Positions 22,001-34,571 of a stretch of DNA of 64,000 bases are shown here, piece by piece; positions within the stretch are counted from its first letter, which is position 1; every line of letters starts with the position of its first letter. The notes beneath the pieces are model-generated. The model was given only the letters and a program-made list of their open reading frames with translations. It did not search any database and was not told the DNA's origin. This DNA is from Erythroxylum novogranatense (Eukaryota; Streptophyta; Magnoliopsida; Malpighiales; Erythroxylaceae), in assembly GCA_029891385.1 (NCBI GenBank), contig CM057232.1:70395824-70459823 (forward strand), given 5' to 3'. The position numbers and the translations under genes are program-made.

Positions 22001-22574
22001 AATCCAACCTGGAGCTTAAGAAAGGCAGAAATGGATCCAAGGAGCTGGAAATCGAGGGGAGCAGGAGAAAAAGATGGAAGAGTGGAAATCGTCAAGAACA
22101 GTAGGTGATCTTGAGAAAGATTAGTGTAGAGTAAGGAACATGTAAGGGAAGAGATTAGGAAGTATACGAAATTGATGAGCTAGGACACTCAACAAAAGGA
22201 GGTACAATCTCAGGATATTGCAGAGGAGACTATAGAGGAGAAAGCTGGGGAAGGGAATGAAATTTTTTGATAAAGAGACTTTTTTGAGAATTTCCTTGAC
22301 TTAAATACCCGTGACTCGGATTGCCTCTTCTCTTGTCTTAACCCACTAGAACATTATAGACCGGAAGCAATGCCTACATTGAACAGAACGTCCATGAGTT
22401 GTGAATCCAGATTATCAGATCAATTAGCTAATTGGGAGGGCTACAAGATGTTGGAGTCCAAACCGATAGCTTCTGAGTTACACGAGGTATAGGCAGGTCC
22501 AGCTCAATTAATTCTTCGTAAGACAGATCTCCAACAGAGACTCAACATCAAGACCATCCCCAATAGACTGGGAC
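22001..22574. other. Possible LINE leader and intergenic sequence
   Basis: The GA-rich part to about 22270 may be the 5' leader of the L1 remnant. Beyond that I see no gene, repeat or RNA. Confidence 0.4.
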
Positions 22575-22695
22575 CAGATCCTTTGGTTCACTTTTTGTGG
22601 ACCAACTCTGTGTCGCTTCATCTGACCCCACGTAAATGGATGGGTCAGATGAAGTGACACAAAATTGGTTCACAAAAAGTGGACCAAAGGATCTG
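22575..22695. repeat. 121-bp near-perfect hairpin
   Basis: The left arm 'cagatcctttggttcac...gtcgcttcatctgacc' is the inverted complement of the right arm 'gggtcagatgaagtgac...ggatctg' with few mismatches, around a short loop (acgtaaatgg). The arms are about 55 bases each. It could be a foldback MITE, or an RNA hairpin if transcribed. No convincing target duplication was found. Confidence 0.85.
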
Positions 22696-23849
22696 ACGAC
22701 TGACGCGCAATAGACTAGGCTAAAACTAAAGGCCGAATCTTACGTGGAGCTTCCAAAAAGGTGAGGAACTGGATCTCCCGGTTTCGTACAATAAATGTTC
22801 TCATATACGTTAACTTATAAAAACAGATGCCCACCACTAGGTTAATGATAAGCCAATTTTGCTAGGATATTCTCCTTGTAGTTTGATTCTTAAGAACATC
22901 AATTTTATTAACTGTAATTTTGTGTTTCCTCGTTGCAGTAGTCCTGTTTCAATTCCGTTGATGGAGAGTGAATACAATATATATGTTCATATAGGTATGT
23001 ATGTGTTTTTCTTGTCATTTTGTTTTCCTTGTTTATCTATGAAGTGATAATTAATCAAACCTTGTTTAAATCACCAATTTATTGTTTATCATTAACCTCT
23101 GGCTTGCACAATTTGTTCTTATCCCTTTTGTCTCTTTATTTATTATACTAATTAATAGACGTTAGAATAAAAAAACGAAGTTTTCAACGCTGGGGAACCT
23201 TACCTTGTATGCTTATATATCTTCCAAATCCATCAGGTGAAAAACGATGAGCTGAGGTAAATAGTTCTCTTGGATCTAAACTCTAGTTCTTATAATCTAT
23301 GATTGTCAAGGATTGAGAAGGATATATGTTGTCCTCCTAAGCGCAACTGGAAGATGCGAATACTTGTCATCACAATCCTCTTGGCGTATGTTGTATTACT
23401 TCTGATAAATTGTTCAAGTTGCTATAAGTGTGGAATAGGGTCAAGGAAATTGGTACTAGCACGCATGGTATACAGAGTCTGGACTGCTGCGTTTATTATG
23501 ATGCTGCAGGAGGATCGCCAGTACGTTATGCTGATTGTGGTGGTCCAAGGTGTAAGTTTTCTTAATGATTTAATAACTCTTGTACGCCCCTTCATGTCAT
23601 GTTTCTGGTCCTGTAATGCGCAACTCTACGGTCAGTATGTGCACTTGTAAGTCAGGTAAAATATATGAATTAATCTTTAAAATTTTTATAAAAGTTTAAA
23701 TGAATAAAGTTAATTTTAATGTTTACTCATTTATAAATAACCTTTATGTGCATGAAATTTAATAATGATCTTTTAATATTTTTATATTTTATTTATTACG
23801 TATTTATTTAAACTTTATTATTATTATCTTTTATATCTAATAAATTTAA
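22696..23849. other. Stretch without a recognised gene
   Basis: AT-rich sequence. A 115-codon plus frame at 23303-23650 has two hydrophobic segments but no recognisable family; another frame of the same DNA reads 'DCCVYYDAAGGSPVRYADC', which looks protein-like but is also unassigned. I do not call a gene. Confidence 0.4.
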
Positions 23850-24235
23850 GTAGTTTCCTATTTTGTATCTATGACTTATTATATATATTATGATGCATTG
23901 TAACCTACTGGAAGCTAAGAGAGGTAAAGAATTTTTCCTCTCAAACTTCTTCAACATGGTGTCAGAGCTCCAGGGTTCTTTTGTCAAAGTTCTACCGTCG
24001 TACAACCTTCATTGCTTTCAATTTTCTCCAGTTTTTTAACAGCCTTAATTGCTATAAATTTTTTCAGAGTCTTTTGTTTTTTAAATCTTCTATTCCTTCA
24101 CTATGTCTACAATTGAAACTTCCATCTTAGAGGAGATAAATTCTATCCAAAAACTGATGAGTTACAAAACATTTGAGCTTCCTATCGACTTAATGGAAAA
24201 ACCTATCTGCAGTGGTCTAAACGAAGACTTGGCGT
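23850..24235 (+). mobile_element. 5' fragment of a Ty1/copia element: LTR end, primer site, gag start
   Basis: TGGTGTCAGAGC at 23957-23968 is a tRNA-Met-type primer site directly after 'cttcttcaaca', the probable end of a 5' LTR. An ATG at 24103 opens a gag-like frame; in the next frame 'LNGKTYLQWSKRRLG' matches the copia gag pattern 'KLNG.NY..W'. Similarity stops near 24235. The LTR start is not visible in the AT-rich DNA upstream. Confidence 0.65.
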
Positions 24236-24800
24236 ATCTCCAACCCATTTCCCCAAAATGGAGTAGAGTTTCCTCTATTTTAGAGATGCTAATTTTCACT
24301 CTAATCTCCAACTCTATTTTTTACACCAAAAAGGAATATTCTCAGTATATTTCTTTTTACCTTTCATCAATGATTATTAAAATTATTTTATAAAATTAAC
24401 CCAACTTTACTTTTTCACGTATATTTTTATTCACAATATTATTGTTGTTACTTTTTATGTTAATAAATAATAAATAATAAAATTTCAATTAAACTATAAT
24501 TTGTTATTTGATAATACTAATTGAAATAATATATGAGATATATTACACTGTTTTGTATTATTTAATTATAGTAAATGACAATATAATTAAACTTTATCAA
24601 ACATCAAATTTTATTGAATTTCATAAATCACAAACATTTTAACATTAAAAAAGGCATAGAACATTCATATAGCATAATCCACTAATCATCTTAATTAGTA
24701 TATTGTTCCCATAAATGTTCTATCAATGCATTTCTTAATTTGATATGCGCAATTTTGTCCTTGACTTGTTTATACCAGGCAAGAAATTGTACGATCTGCT
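24236..24800 (-). mobile_element. PIF/Harbinger-like transposon remnant
   Basis: The minus strand at 24691-24790 reads 'VKDKIAHIKLRNALIEHLWEQY', resembling the C-terminal end of plant DDE_Tnp_4 (HARBI1/ALP1-like) transposases ('..IH..LR.DLIEHLW'). The left part contains 'ggagattagagtgaaaatta' and 'ctctattttagagatgc'-type sequence of the kind found near Harbinger ends. Both points are pattern recollections. The rest is AT-rich and silent. Confidence 0.35.
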
Positions 24801-24802
24801 TG

Positions 24803-26696
24803 AAATCTAGCACACAAACAAACACTAAACAAAATATCATGTCTGCTTGCTGTAAGATAAAGCAAAGAACCAATAATACCTCTAAACAGGATCAACCTTC
24901 TTACCTATTTCATCCTTAGATAAAAGGTTTGAAGGATGCATAGGAGTAGACATATGTTTCACTTTCTCTATTCCATATTTAATCAACAGTTCTTTAATAT
25001 ATTTCTGTTGATGAATAAAAATATTTTCTTCGGTTTGCTTAATTTGTAATCCAAGAAAGAATTTTAATTCACCCATTATGCTCATTTCAAATTCACTTTT
25101 CATCAAATTATCAAAACTATAACATAGCTTTTCAGAAGTTGCACCAAAGATAATATCATCAACATATATTTAAACTATGATGAAATCATTCTTAATGCTT
25201 TTTCTAACTAGAGTCTTATCGACATGTCCTCTACTAAAGTCATTCTCAATCAAAAAGGAACTTAGACGATCATACCAAGCTCGAGGAGCTTGTTTCAAAC
25301 CATACAAAGCTTTATAAAGTCTATAGACATAATCTGGTTTCCTAGAATCTTCAAAACCAGGAGGTTGCTTTATATAAACCTCTTCATCTATAAAAACCAT
25401 TCAAAAAGGCACTTTTTACGTCCATTTGAAACAGTTTTATATCATGACAAACAACATATGAAAACAAAATCCTAATAACTTCTAATCTAGCTACAGGAGC
25501 ATAAGTTTCATTATAGTCTATTCTTTCTTATTGATTGTAGTCTTGAGCTACTAATCTAGCTTTGTTTCAACTCACTCTACCTGACTCGTCTAATTTATTT
25601 TTAAAAATACATCTAGTTCCTATAATAGACTTTTTAGGGGGTCTGGGAACTAAAGATCAAACTTTATTCCTAGTAAATTAGTTCAACACCTCTTGTATGA
25701 CTAAAATTCACGCTTCATCCTGAAGAGCTTCATCAATTTTCTTAGGCTCTATTTTAGAAATAAAAGCTACATTTGCTTCTCTTCTAAATTTGGATCTAGT
25801 TCTCATACCTTCTGAAGTTTCTCCTATGATCAGATTTTCAGGGTGAGAGCACTTATATTTTTAGTCCTTTTTTAGACTAAAATTTTCAGGAACATCTTCT
25901 ACTTTCTCTAGAGTAACATCTGATGATGACACATCTACACTATCAACTAAGGGTACTGATAGAGTTTCATTATCAGTATCATTACTTCTATTTAGTTGAG
26001 AACCATCATCAAATTTGGCCTGAATAGATTCTTCAACATATTTAGAAGCAAGATTATAAGCCCTATAGGCTTTAGAAGATAATGAATATCCTAGAAAAAC
26101 TCCAGAATACACCTTATAATCAAATTTATCCAACATTTCTTTTGTATTCCATATAATATACTTGCAAACAAATGGATGGAAGTAAGAAATATTAGGCTTC
26201 CTTCCTTTCCATAACTCATATGGAACTTTATTCAACAATAGTCGCAAAAGTATTCTATTTGGAATATAACAAGCCGTATTTACAGCTTCTGCCAAGAAAT
26301 ACGTAGGAAGATTCATTTCACACAGCATGGTTCTTGCCATTTCATGAATCGTTCTATTATTTCTTTCTACAACTCCATTTTGTTGTGGAGTTCAAGGAGC
26401 AGAGAAATTGTGAAAAATTTCATTCTCTTAACAGAATATTATGAATTTTTCATTTTCAAATTCACCACCATGATCACTTCTAATACTAGCAACAGAAACT
26501 CTTTTTTATTTTATAACTTTTTGGAAAAAAGTTATAAAACATTTAAAAGATTCATCCTTATGTGACAAAAATAATATCCAACAAAATCTAATGAAGTCAT
26601 CAACAATTACGAGATCATATTTATTTCCACCAAGACTTAAATGTCCTAATTGGACCAATTAAATCTATATGTAACAATTTTAGAGGTCTAGACAAA
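24803..26696 (-). pseudogene. SIRE/Maximus-like copia, downstream half: integrase end, reverse transcriptase, RNase H start
   Basis: Reading leftward: integrase core from 26696 ('RPLKLLHIDLIGPIRTF') and the integrase C-terminal part at 25861-26340 ('MARTMLCEMNLPTYFLAEAV', 'NRILLRLLLNKVPYELWKG'). Then RT: '[13 protein letters not shown]', '[19 protein letters not shown]', the catalytic 'IYVDDIIFGAT' and 'GELKFFLGLQIKQTEENIF'. An in-frame TAA sits two codons before the YVDD block near 25170. RNase H begins ('GIIGSLLYLTASRHDILFS') but breaks off at about 24803, so the 3' LTR is missing. It belongs with 36443-39701. Confidence 0.9.
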
Positions 26697-26701
26697 GTTA
26701 C

Positions 26702-28542
26702 TGTAGGAAAATCCCGGTGTGAGCATCACATGCCCACGGTGCGGAAAATAAAAATTTTTGTTCTGGGACCTTCCCGAAAGCCAGGATCCATGTGAGTATA
26801 TAACAAAGTCAAACTGAACGACCAAAGGAGACCGTCTCTAACGGTATCCACGCAGAGATAGGAAAACCTAACCGGGACAAACCCTTTGACCTGGAAATAG
26901 CTAGAACAAATTAAAGACTGCTAGATCTTACCTTTGTTCTGGAGAGCTTGGAAAATGATGGAGAAGAACTTGCTTGAAGATGAAGAAGATCGTGGATGAG
27001 CTCTTAAGGAGAAGAACTCTTCTTCTTTTATAACCCTTATAGCTTAGGTTTTTAAAACCCACGAAGAACCTTTCTAAAAGAAAGCAACTCTTTCTTTTAT
27101 ACTTATTCCCATAAGCCACGATCAAGCCTCATCCTCCTTTCATTTTAGTTTTTGTCTTTAGTCATTAAATGCTTTAATGACTAAGCAAAATAATGGAAGC
27201 TTCTTCCATCATCAACGTGTATGCATATATATATATATTAATTCTTTAATTAATTAATTATATATATATATAAATAAATGCTGAAGTGGTCCAGTCACAC
27301 TGGGTCGGGTCCTACCACTACCCTCCTTATGGGAAAAACCCCCGGAAACGTTTTTCAGCAATATCGATGTCGCGATCTCATCGGGACATATCTCGATCTC
27401 ATCGGGATCCATTTAGTCCGATTGCTCTCCATATATTGGATCTCTATCCAAAACTATTTTACAAATTCTCCGAGACACTCTTATGCGTGTGACCCATTAG
27501 GTTCCCGGTTATGTTGGCCATTTAGATTAACACTTAATCTAAGCAAGTCATGAGCGGTATCTAGCAACACATCATGACCCCCAATTGACCGGAAAGTAAT
27601 TGGTTTGACGAATGAATCTATATTCATCATGGACCATATCACGAACCTTTCCATAGATAATTACCGTGCAATTCGTCCTTTCACCATCCTATACCCCACT
27701 TGGTTATGAGTATAGGCAATGTGTCAACTCTTTACTAGACTGACTATGTCAAATCTAGTCCAAGTGATTTCAGTTCTTGTCCTGAGACTCATTACTTATT
27801 ACTAAATATGTCAATGAAGACACTCTTCATGACATATGTACTCTGATCAGAGATTTCCAAGTAATGACCCTGACAAGAGGCCATGGGTATCATATTCTGC
27901 TATCACAGAAGTGGTGAATCCTCTATTGGCTACTCAATTACCTTCGAATACCTCAAGCTGTACCCAAGCACCACCCTATGAGCAACCTCTGTAAGGCAAC
28001 AAGGAATGAAGTCAAAGCACAGAATCAGTATCTAAGATATCCTTGAGCACCTCAAGTCAAAGGATACTTGCACCATTGCTATGATGAGATTATCACTGAC
28101 ATTAGAATAGGACATCCATGTGATGATCTCATGGCAGGTCATCCAATGTACTTACTACCTCTAGTAAGCATCCACATCTCAACCCTAAATATCTCATATT
28201 TACAGATTCTAAGATCCACTGCTTGATCAAATCAAGGAGCTTGAGATGTGCTAGTCTCCGGATTCTTGATGTCCGATCTCGGTATTCCTATGACTAGGGA
28301 TAATTTGAATCTTGACATAATTGCACATGATAGGAATCTCGGTAGTATGATCACATCATAATTTCCTTCATCTATGTCATATATCATGGACTTCATTAAT
28401 TTGCTTATTGATCAATATCGGTTCATAAATAATGAACAAAGAACGTAATGAAATATGCCTTTCTTTATTTATTAATAAAGACGTACACAAATTTGTACAA
28501 AAAATCGCTAAAGGCGATTGCCTTTAGGGCACTATTCTAACA
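26702..28542 (-). repeat. 3' LTR (left) of the nested copia
   Basis: 1,841 bp, TGTAGGAAAATCC on the plus strand to ATTCTAACA. It contains a short AT run near 27225 followed by taattaattaatta. A 65-codon minus-strand frame at 26928-27125 is present in both LTRs but looks incidental. The minus-strand polypurine tract (cagtgggaga) lies immediately outside at 28543-28553. Confidence 0.95.
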
Positions 28543-28559
28543 ATCTCCCACTGACCTAA

Positions 28560-29543
28560 AGTCAATCGCCTTGATATCTAATACCATAAAGCGAGTACAT
28601 GAGAATCAAAACTCTTTTGTGACAATGGCTTCATCAGCGGATCGAAGAATATTCGCTCGGTGGGAACTCTCTCGATCTGGACATCACCTCGTCCAATGAT
28701 CTCCCGATCAAATGATATCTGCGAGTGCGTGTTTGGATCGTTGATGAGACCTTAGTTCTTTCGCCTGCGCAATAGCCCCATTGTTGTCACAATACAACTG
28801 TATGGGCCCATCACTGCTAGGAACCACACCAAGTTCAGTAATGAACTTCTTGATCCAAACGGCTTCCTTTACTGCTTCTGAAGCGGCAATGTACTCTGCC
28901 TCGGTTGTTGAATCGGCAGTCGTCTCTTGTTTGGAACTCTTCCAACTGACCGCTCCGTCGTTCAGTGTGAATACATAACCTGATTGGGATTTGGAATCAT
29001 CCTTATCAGATTGAAAACTGGCATCTGTATACCTGCTCACCTGGAGATCTCCATCCTCATATATCAAGAAAACATCCTTAGTCCTTCGCAAGTACTTAAG
29101 GATATTCTTGACAGCTACCCAGTGACCCTCACCAAGATCTGATTGGTATCTGCTCGTAACACTTAGAGCATATGATACATCGGGTCTCGTACATAGCATA
29201 ACATACATGATAGATCCAACCGCAGATGCATACGGGATCATATTCATGCGCATCCTCTCATCTTGTGTCTTAAGACACATAGATTTCGAGTGTTATCCCA
29301 TGAGTCACGGAAGGTACCTCTCTTGGATTGCTCCATGCTAAACCTCTTTAGCATCTTGTCTATGTACGTTGATTGTGAAAGACCAAGCAATCTTTTTGAT
29401 CTATCTCTATAGATCCTTATCCCAAGAATATAAGTTGCTTCACCAAGGTCTTTCATGGCAAATTGTTTGGACAACCAAATCTTGGTGATTGCGAAGATAG
29501 AGACATCGTTTCCTAGTAATAATATGTCATCCACATATAGCAC
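28560..29543 (-). pseudogene. Copia RNase H and RT C-terminal half
   Basis: The frame ending at 29543 starts '[13 protein letters not shown]', the RT active site, followed by 'FAMKDLGEATYILGIRIYRD'. The next frame (28708-29280) is RNase H: 'CTRPDVSYALSVTSRYQSD', 'YTDASFQSDKDDSKSQSGY', 'TTADSTTEAEYIAASEA' and 'LYCDNNGAIAQAKE', with the catalytic Asp/Glu residues of YTDAS, TEAEY and CDNN. A frameshift separates the two near 29250-29280 and another breaks RNase H near its end. Confidence 0.9.
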
Positions 29544-30172
29544 AAGGAATACGATTGCGGTCCATTGATCTTCTTATACACACAAGTATTCATCCGGTTT
29601 TGTGAGAAACCAAACTCTTTGACTACCTCATCAAATCGGATATTCCAACTCCTGGATGCTTGCTTCAATCCATAGATGGATTTCTGAAGCTTGCATACCT
29701 TTTCGCCATCATAGGAGATGAAGCCCTCAGGTTGTGTCATATACACATCCTCAGCTAGATTTCCATTTAGGAAAGTTGTCTTCACATCCATTTGTCATAT
29801 CTCATAATCATAATGAGTGGCAATGGCTACGAGTATCCTAATGGATTTAAGCATTGCTACTGGGCTGAAGGTCTCGTCATAGTCAACTCCTTGTCTTTGA
29901 CGAAAGCCTTTAGCCACAAGCCTTGCTTTGTAGGTAATCACATTACCATCCATGTCGGTTTTCTTCTTGAAAACCCATTTACACCCTATGGGTTTTATTC
30001 CTTCGGGTGCATCAACCAAAGTCCATACTTGGTTTTCATACATGGAATCCATTTCGGCCTTCATGGCATGAAGCCATTTTTTAGACTCTGAACTCTTCAG
30101 AACCTCTTCATAGGTAGTAGGCTTATTATCTTCTATGAGCAATACGTCATTCTGCTCATTCACGAAATCCAT
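29513..30172 (-). pseudogene. Copia reverse transcriptase, N-terminal half
   Basis: 29795-30172 encodes the RT lead ('WLHAMKAEMDSMYENQVW', 'IGCKWVFKKKTDMDGNV', 'YKARLVAKGFRQRQGVDYDE'), and 29513-29791 continues ('[18 protein letters not shown]', '[18 protein letters not shown]'). A one-base shift just before the YVDD motif puts the active site into another frame, so this copy cannot make a continuous RT without frameshifting. Confidence 0.9.
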
Positions 30173-30393
30173 ATCTCTCGGAACAGGCGTATCTACGTGA
30201 CCTCTGAACCGTGTGTTGTAGTAGGTTGAACTGTTATCTCATCTGTATGAGTCACGAGTTTGAGTTCGACGATTGATTTGCGTCGTTGGCGATCTTGAAC
30301 TTCTTGAAGTTCAATTTTGCTCCCACCGCCTTCTTGTAAAAGAAACTCTTTCTCTAAAGACAAGCGTGCTTTGAAACAAACACCTTTTGTTTC

Positions 30394-31347
30394 TCAAAGA
30401 TAGTAGAACTGATATCCCCTTGATTCCTTAGGATATCCAACGAACAAACACTTGTCAGACTTTGCATCAAGCTTATCTGACTGTGTCCGCTTCACATAAG
30501 CAGGACAACCCCAAACTTTCAAATGAGCAAGATAGGGTTCTTTTTTAGTCCACATCTCATATGGAGTAACATCAACTGTCTTTGATGGAACTCTGTTTAG
30601 CAAGTAAACATTGTCTATCAGCATACCCCAAAAGGATTTTGGTAACTTTATAAAGCCCATCATTGATCGTACCATGTCTAACAAGGTTCAATTTCTCCTT
30701 TCTGCCACACCATTATGCTGTGGTGTGTAAGGAGGAGTCCATTGAGATAAAATACCATTATCTCTGAGATAATCTAAGAATTCTTGGTCTAAGTATTCCC
30801 CACCACGATCAGATCGTAATGTCTTGATACTTTTCTCAAGTTGGTTTTCTACTTCATTTCTGAATTGTTTGAACTTTTCAAATGTTTCAGATTTGTATCT
30901 CATCAGATACAAGTACCCATATCGAGAATAATCATCGATAAAGGTAATGAAGTAAAGACAACCACTTCTGGCATGGATGGACATCGGACCACATACATCT
31001 GAATGTATTAGGTCTAATACTCCAGTCGCTCGTTCACCCTTTCCCTTAAAGGGTAACTTAGTCATCTTGCCTAATAAACAAGATTCACATGTGTCATATG
31101 ATTCATAATCAAATAACCCTAAACTTCCATTCTCATGAAGCTTAGCTATGCGTCTCTCATTTATATGGCCAAGGCGACAATGCCATAAGTAAGTTGATTT
31201 TAAATTATCTCGTTTATGTCTTTTCGTGTCATTGACATTCATAACTGGATGTGACATATCTAATATGTAAATCCCATTGCATAAAGTACCAGTACCATAA
31301 AGCATTCCATTCAAACTAATAGAACAACCATTGTTACTAAAAGTCAA
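30394..31347 (-). pseudogene. Copia integrase
   Basis: 31347-30688 holds the GAG-pre-integrase zinc region ('WHCRLGHINERRIAKL', 'CESCLLGKMTKLPFKG') and the catalytic core: the first Asp in 'LIHSDVCGPM', the second in 'IDDYSRYGYLYLM...TLRSDRGGEY' and the Glu in 'TPQHNGVAERRN'. 30684-30394 continues with 'MVRSMMGFIKLPKSFWG', 'NRVPSKTVDVTPYEMW' and 'HLKVWGCPAYVK'. The two frames are separated by a stop after the Glu motif. All three acidic residues are present. Confidence 0.9.
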
Positions 31348-32460
31348 ATGGAAACCAATTCTATTTAAACAAGAAAGATAATATGTTCTTTGTTAATACA
31401 GGTACAAAATAACAATCATCCAATTTAATTACAAGCCCGGTGGGGAGTGACAAAAGTAAGTGCCTACGGCTAATGCAGAACTTGCTCCATTTCCCACACG
31501 CAGTCCACCTCTCCCTTCACGAGTGCTCATCGTCCCCGAGGCCTGCATATCATTACATATGTGAGCCACAACTGGTATCTAATACCCATATGTTATGATC
31601 GAAATAGTGTTAACCTCAATGACAAACATACACGAAGAAGTCGAGGCATCGATGCCTTCTTACGCTTCATTCATCCAGATAGACTTCTGAGCCCGCTTCG
31701 GTGACGGACTTGCCACATGGAAGCAAGTTCTTTAGTGCGATCTTTTGGTTTTCTTCTTGGCTATACTTCCTTTCGGTTTCTTAGACCTTTTCTTCTTCTG
31801 CTTCCTTTTCTTTGAACCAAAAGAAGAGTCCACCATAAGCACTTGCTTACTATCCTTCTTGATAGCTTGCTCTGCTGTCTTGAGCAGATTGATCAACTCA
31901 GGGATTGTCGTGGATACTTGGTTCATCCGATAGTTTAACACAAAATGTGAATAACTATCAGACAATCCAACCAGAATTAAGTCAATACTTAATTCATAAT
32001 CCATGACAAAACCTAAGACGGCCAACCTCTCAATATACTCATTCATCTTGATCATCATCGCATTGCAGATGAACACAGAGTCATCTTAGTAGTGAAGAGT
32101 AGCCTCGAGGTCTCGAACCTTTCGGTGAGCTTGCTCATCAAACGACTCCTAAGATGAAACACTATGGTATGAGCATCCATAGACTACGCCGCTTACAGCG
32201 ACTTTGGTGACATCGAGGCAAGCATAATACAGTTGCTATGTCACATCTTTGAGATGCTTTCGATAAACTTTCGATCCTCATCAAGCATCAACAAAGTGGA
32301 TCGGGAAGTGGAACATCGAGGACATATCTCGGTTCCTCGGATCCGAGAACAATTCTCGATTTCTCGACCAATAGAGAAAATTTGGTCCATTAATTTGTTG
32401 GAATCCATTAGTGGCGAAGATTCACACTAGAAGACATCTTCAATAACCTATAAAGAAAGA
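31348..32460 (-). pseudogene. Degenerate copia gag
   Basis: 31732-32076 reads 'IERLAVLGFVMDYELSIDL', 'LVGLSDSYSHFVLNYRMN' and a lysine-rich tail, the UBN2-type gag of Ty1/copia elements. Upstream gag (to an ATG near 32430) is broken by stops and missing bases. 31348-31730 should carry the zinc knuckle and protease; I see only scattered traces. Confidence 0.75.
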
Positions 32461-34555
32461 GAGAAAGAATGTTAGAATAGAATTAAATGCATGATCATAA
32501 GGACTTGCATGTCATGCATATGGCTCCCACTCGTTTCAAAGAATCCATAACCCTCAGTACGAATCCAAGAAACATTATGACAAAATGTCCTAGTGGGTCG
32601 ATATCCGACATTCCTAAAAATGACCTTGGGTTTGCCCAACAAGCCACCTTAGTTCAATCGGTAGGTATCGATCATACCAATTGCATCATAGATAGAAATC
32701 CGACATTCCTAAAATGACTTTGGGTTTGCCCAACAAGCCACCTTAGTTCAATCGGCAGGTATCAATCATACCATTTTCATCTTAGGTGCAACTATCGACT
32801 AGTGCTATCAACTTTTGATGTATGCATACACATTGGGTCATCAACTCTTGATGCGTGCACATCTGATGTATACTACCCAATTTCACCTCTGTCCACGTTG
32901 ACCTTGAGTTTGCTCAACAAATCAACGCTTCTAGTGAAAACCGACCCATTAATTCGAAAAACTCATTTTCATGGTTCGAACATATCCGTATAGAGTGAGC
33001 TTGGGTTTGCCCAACAACTCAACTCTATAAGAACTCTGGTTCTCCCCATATTAATGGAAGGCGTTAGTTTTCATATTATTTGAGAGTTTTCAGGTCTCAT
33101 CTTCTTCTTCTCCAAGCTGTAGGATTATAGTCACCATGACTATATGGAATGATTTAGGGTATTTCATCAATCACATTGAGTTTATACCTAAAATCATTCA
33201 TCATCCCACCTATGCATGTTGTTGTAGTCGACTGGTGTATGTGCGGTCATTGGAGCATATGCTTGATCGACTATAGGTTCTTGTGCGTTCTAGTCATTGA
33301 ACAGGTTCTAGTCCACTGGAATTGATTATCATGTACTTTCGGTCATTGGAACATATTATAGTCGATCGAATCCACTTTCGATCGGTGACCGTGCATATTC
33401 TAATCATTGGAATCCACTTTCCAATCATTGGTGCATGTTCTAATCATTGAATTTGACCTGCTCTCTAATCGGCTAATTTCTCAATCCATGTAATCAAATT
33501 CACAATACCAAGTGTAATATCCTTTATTATGATGTACCAATGAAACACTTTCATTGTACCATGCTTACCATATATAGTCAAACTATACATGAAACTTGAA
33601 ATTGATGAATATACTCTTATTCATCTATATTTCCAAATAATTTGAGAATATCAAATTATCACCCTAAGTATCTCTAGGTAGTCTACACTTTATCAAGACT
33701 ATTTCGGCACCTGTCAAAAATTTTGTGACGGCCAAAACAATCAAGATAAGGGAATATACTAACGAGACGCTAATGAGACACATTTGACATCCGAAAATTA
33801 TTTGGAAACCTAATTTCAAGAAATTCATTTAGGCAAGCATAAAACATCAATGTAACACATTTTTAATCACATTAAAAATGATCCTAGGCATTGGAACTGA
33901 AAATTACACAATTTCTCATTTCAAACAAAACAGCTCCAGCAACTGTCTCAAAGCTGCCAAGCTTTGTGTTTTGCTTCAAAAACTCATTGAAACAATTTCA
34001 ATAAATTCTGAGAAAATTACAGAGGTTACTAAATGTTCACAACATGCTCCATGAATTTTTGCAAGATTTATTTCCATCAAAAACTCATTGAAACTTAGCA
34101 ACTAAGCCAATGTAGAATCTGTGTTCCTCAACACAGTTATTCCCCAGCAGCACACAATAAATTCTCAAATAAATAGTAAATCACCTCGAAAATATTTTTC
34201 CATCCACATAGACATTCATAAACATCTTAGGGACATGTAGGTGAAAGAAAATCCGAAAAACCATTTTTTTACAATTTATTCTCGAATTTATAAGCATGCC
34301 TGTTCAGTGAATGTGCACAAAGACAGCAACTAGAACATTAGGGAATAAATTAGCAAAACCATATCAAATCAAATTGATAAATTCCGAGCTTCCACATACA
34401 TATACAAAAACATCTTGTAAACATATCTGGGCAAGAAAATTTCGAAAACTATATTCCATACTAAATTCGAAATTCAACATTTACAACATGCATCATCGTC
34501 ACAAGCAATAGGCAGCTCCGACCTAGTCATGGTTTCTTCGTTATATACGACACAA
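32461..34555 (-). repeat. Long copia leader with tandem repeats
   Basis: About 2 kb lie between the gag start and the primer site, without coding potential. A 95-bp unit starting 'ccgacattcct' is repeated in tandem at 32605-32699 and 32700-32790, and looser copies of 'ttgggtttgcccaac' recur near 32900 and 33000. A second family of 'atcattgg' units (cattggaacatatt, aatcattggaatcc) fills 33240-33460. Confidence 0.75.
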
Positions 34556-34570
34556 GTGGCTCTGATACCA
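34556..34570 (-). promoter_or_regulatory. Primer binding site of the nested copia
   Basis: On the minus strand TGGTATCAGAGCCAC, complementary to the tRNA-Met 3' end, lies one base from the 5' LTR. Confidence 0.95.
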
Positions 34571-34571
34571 C

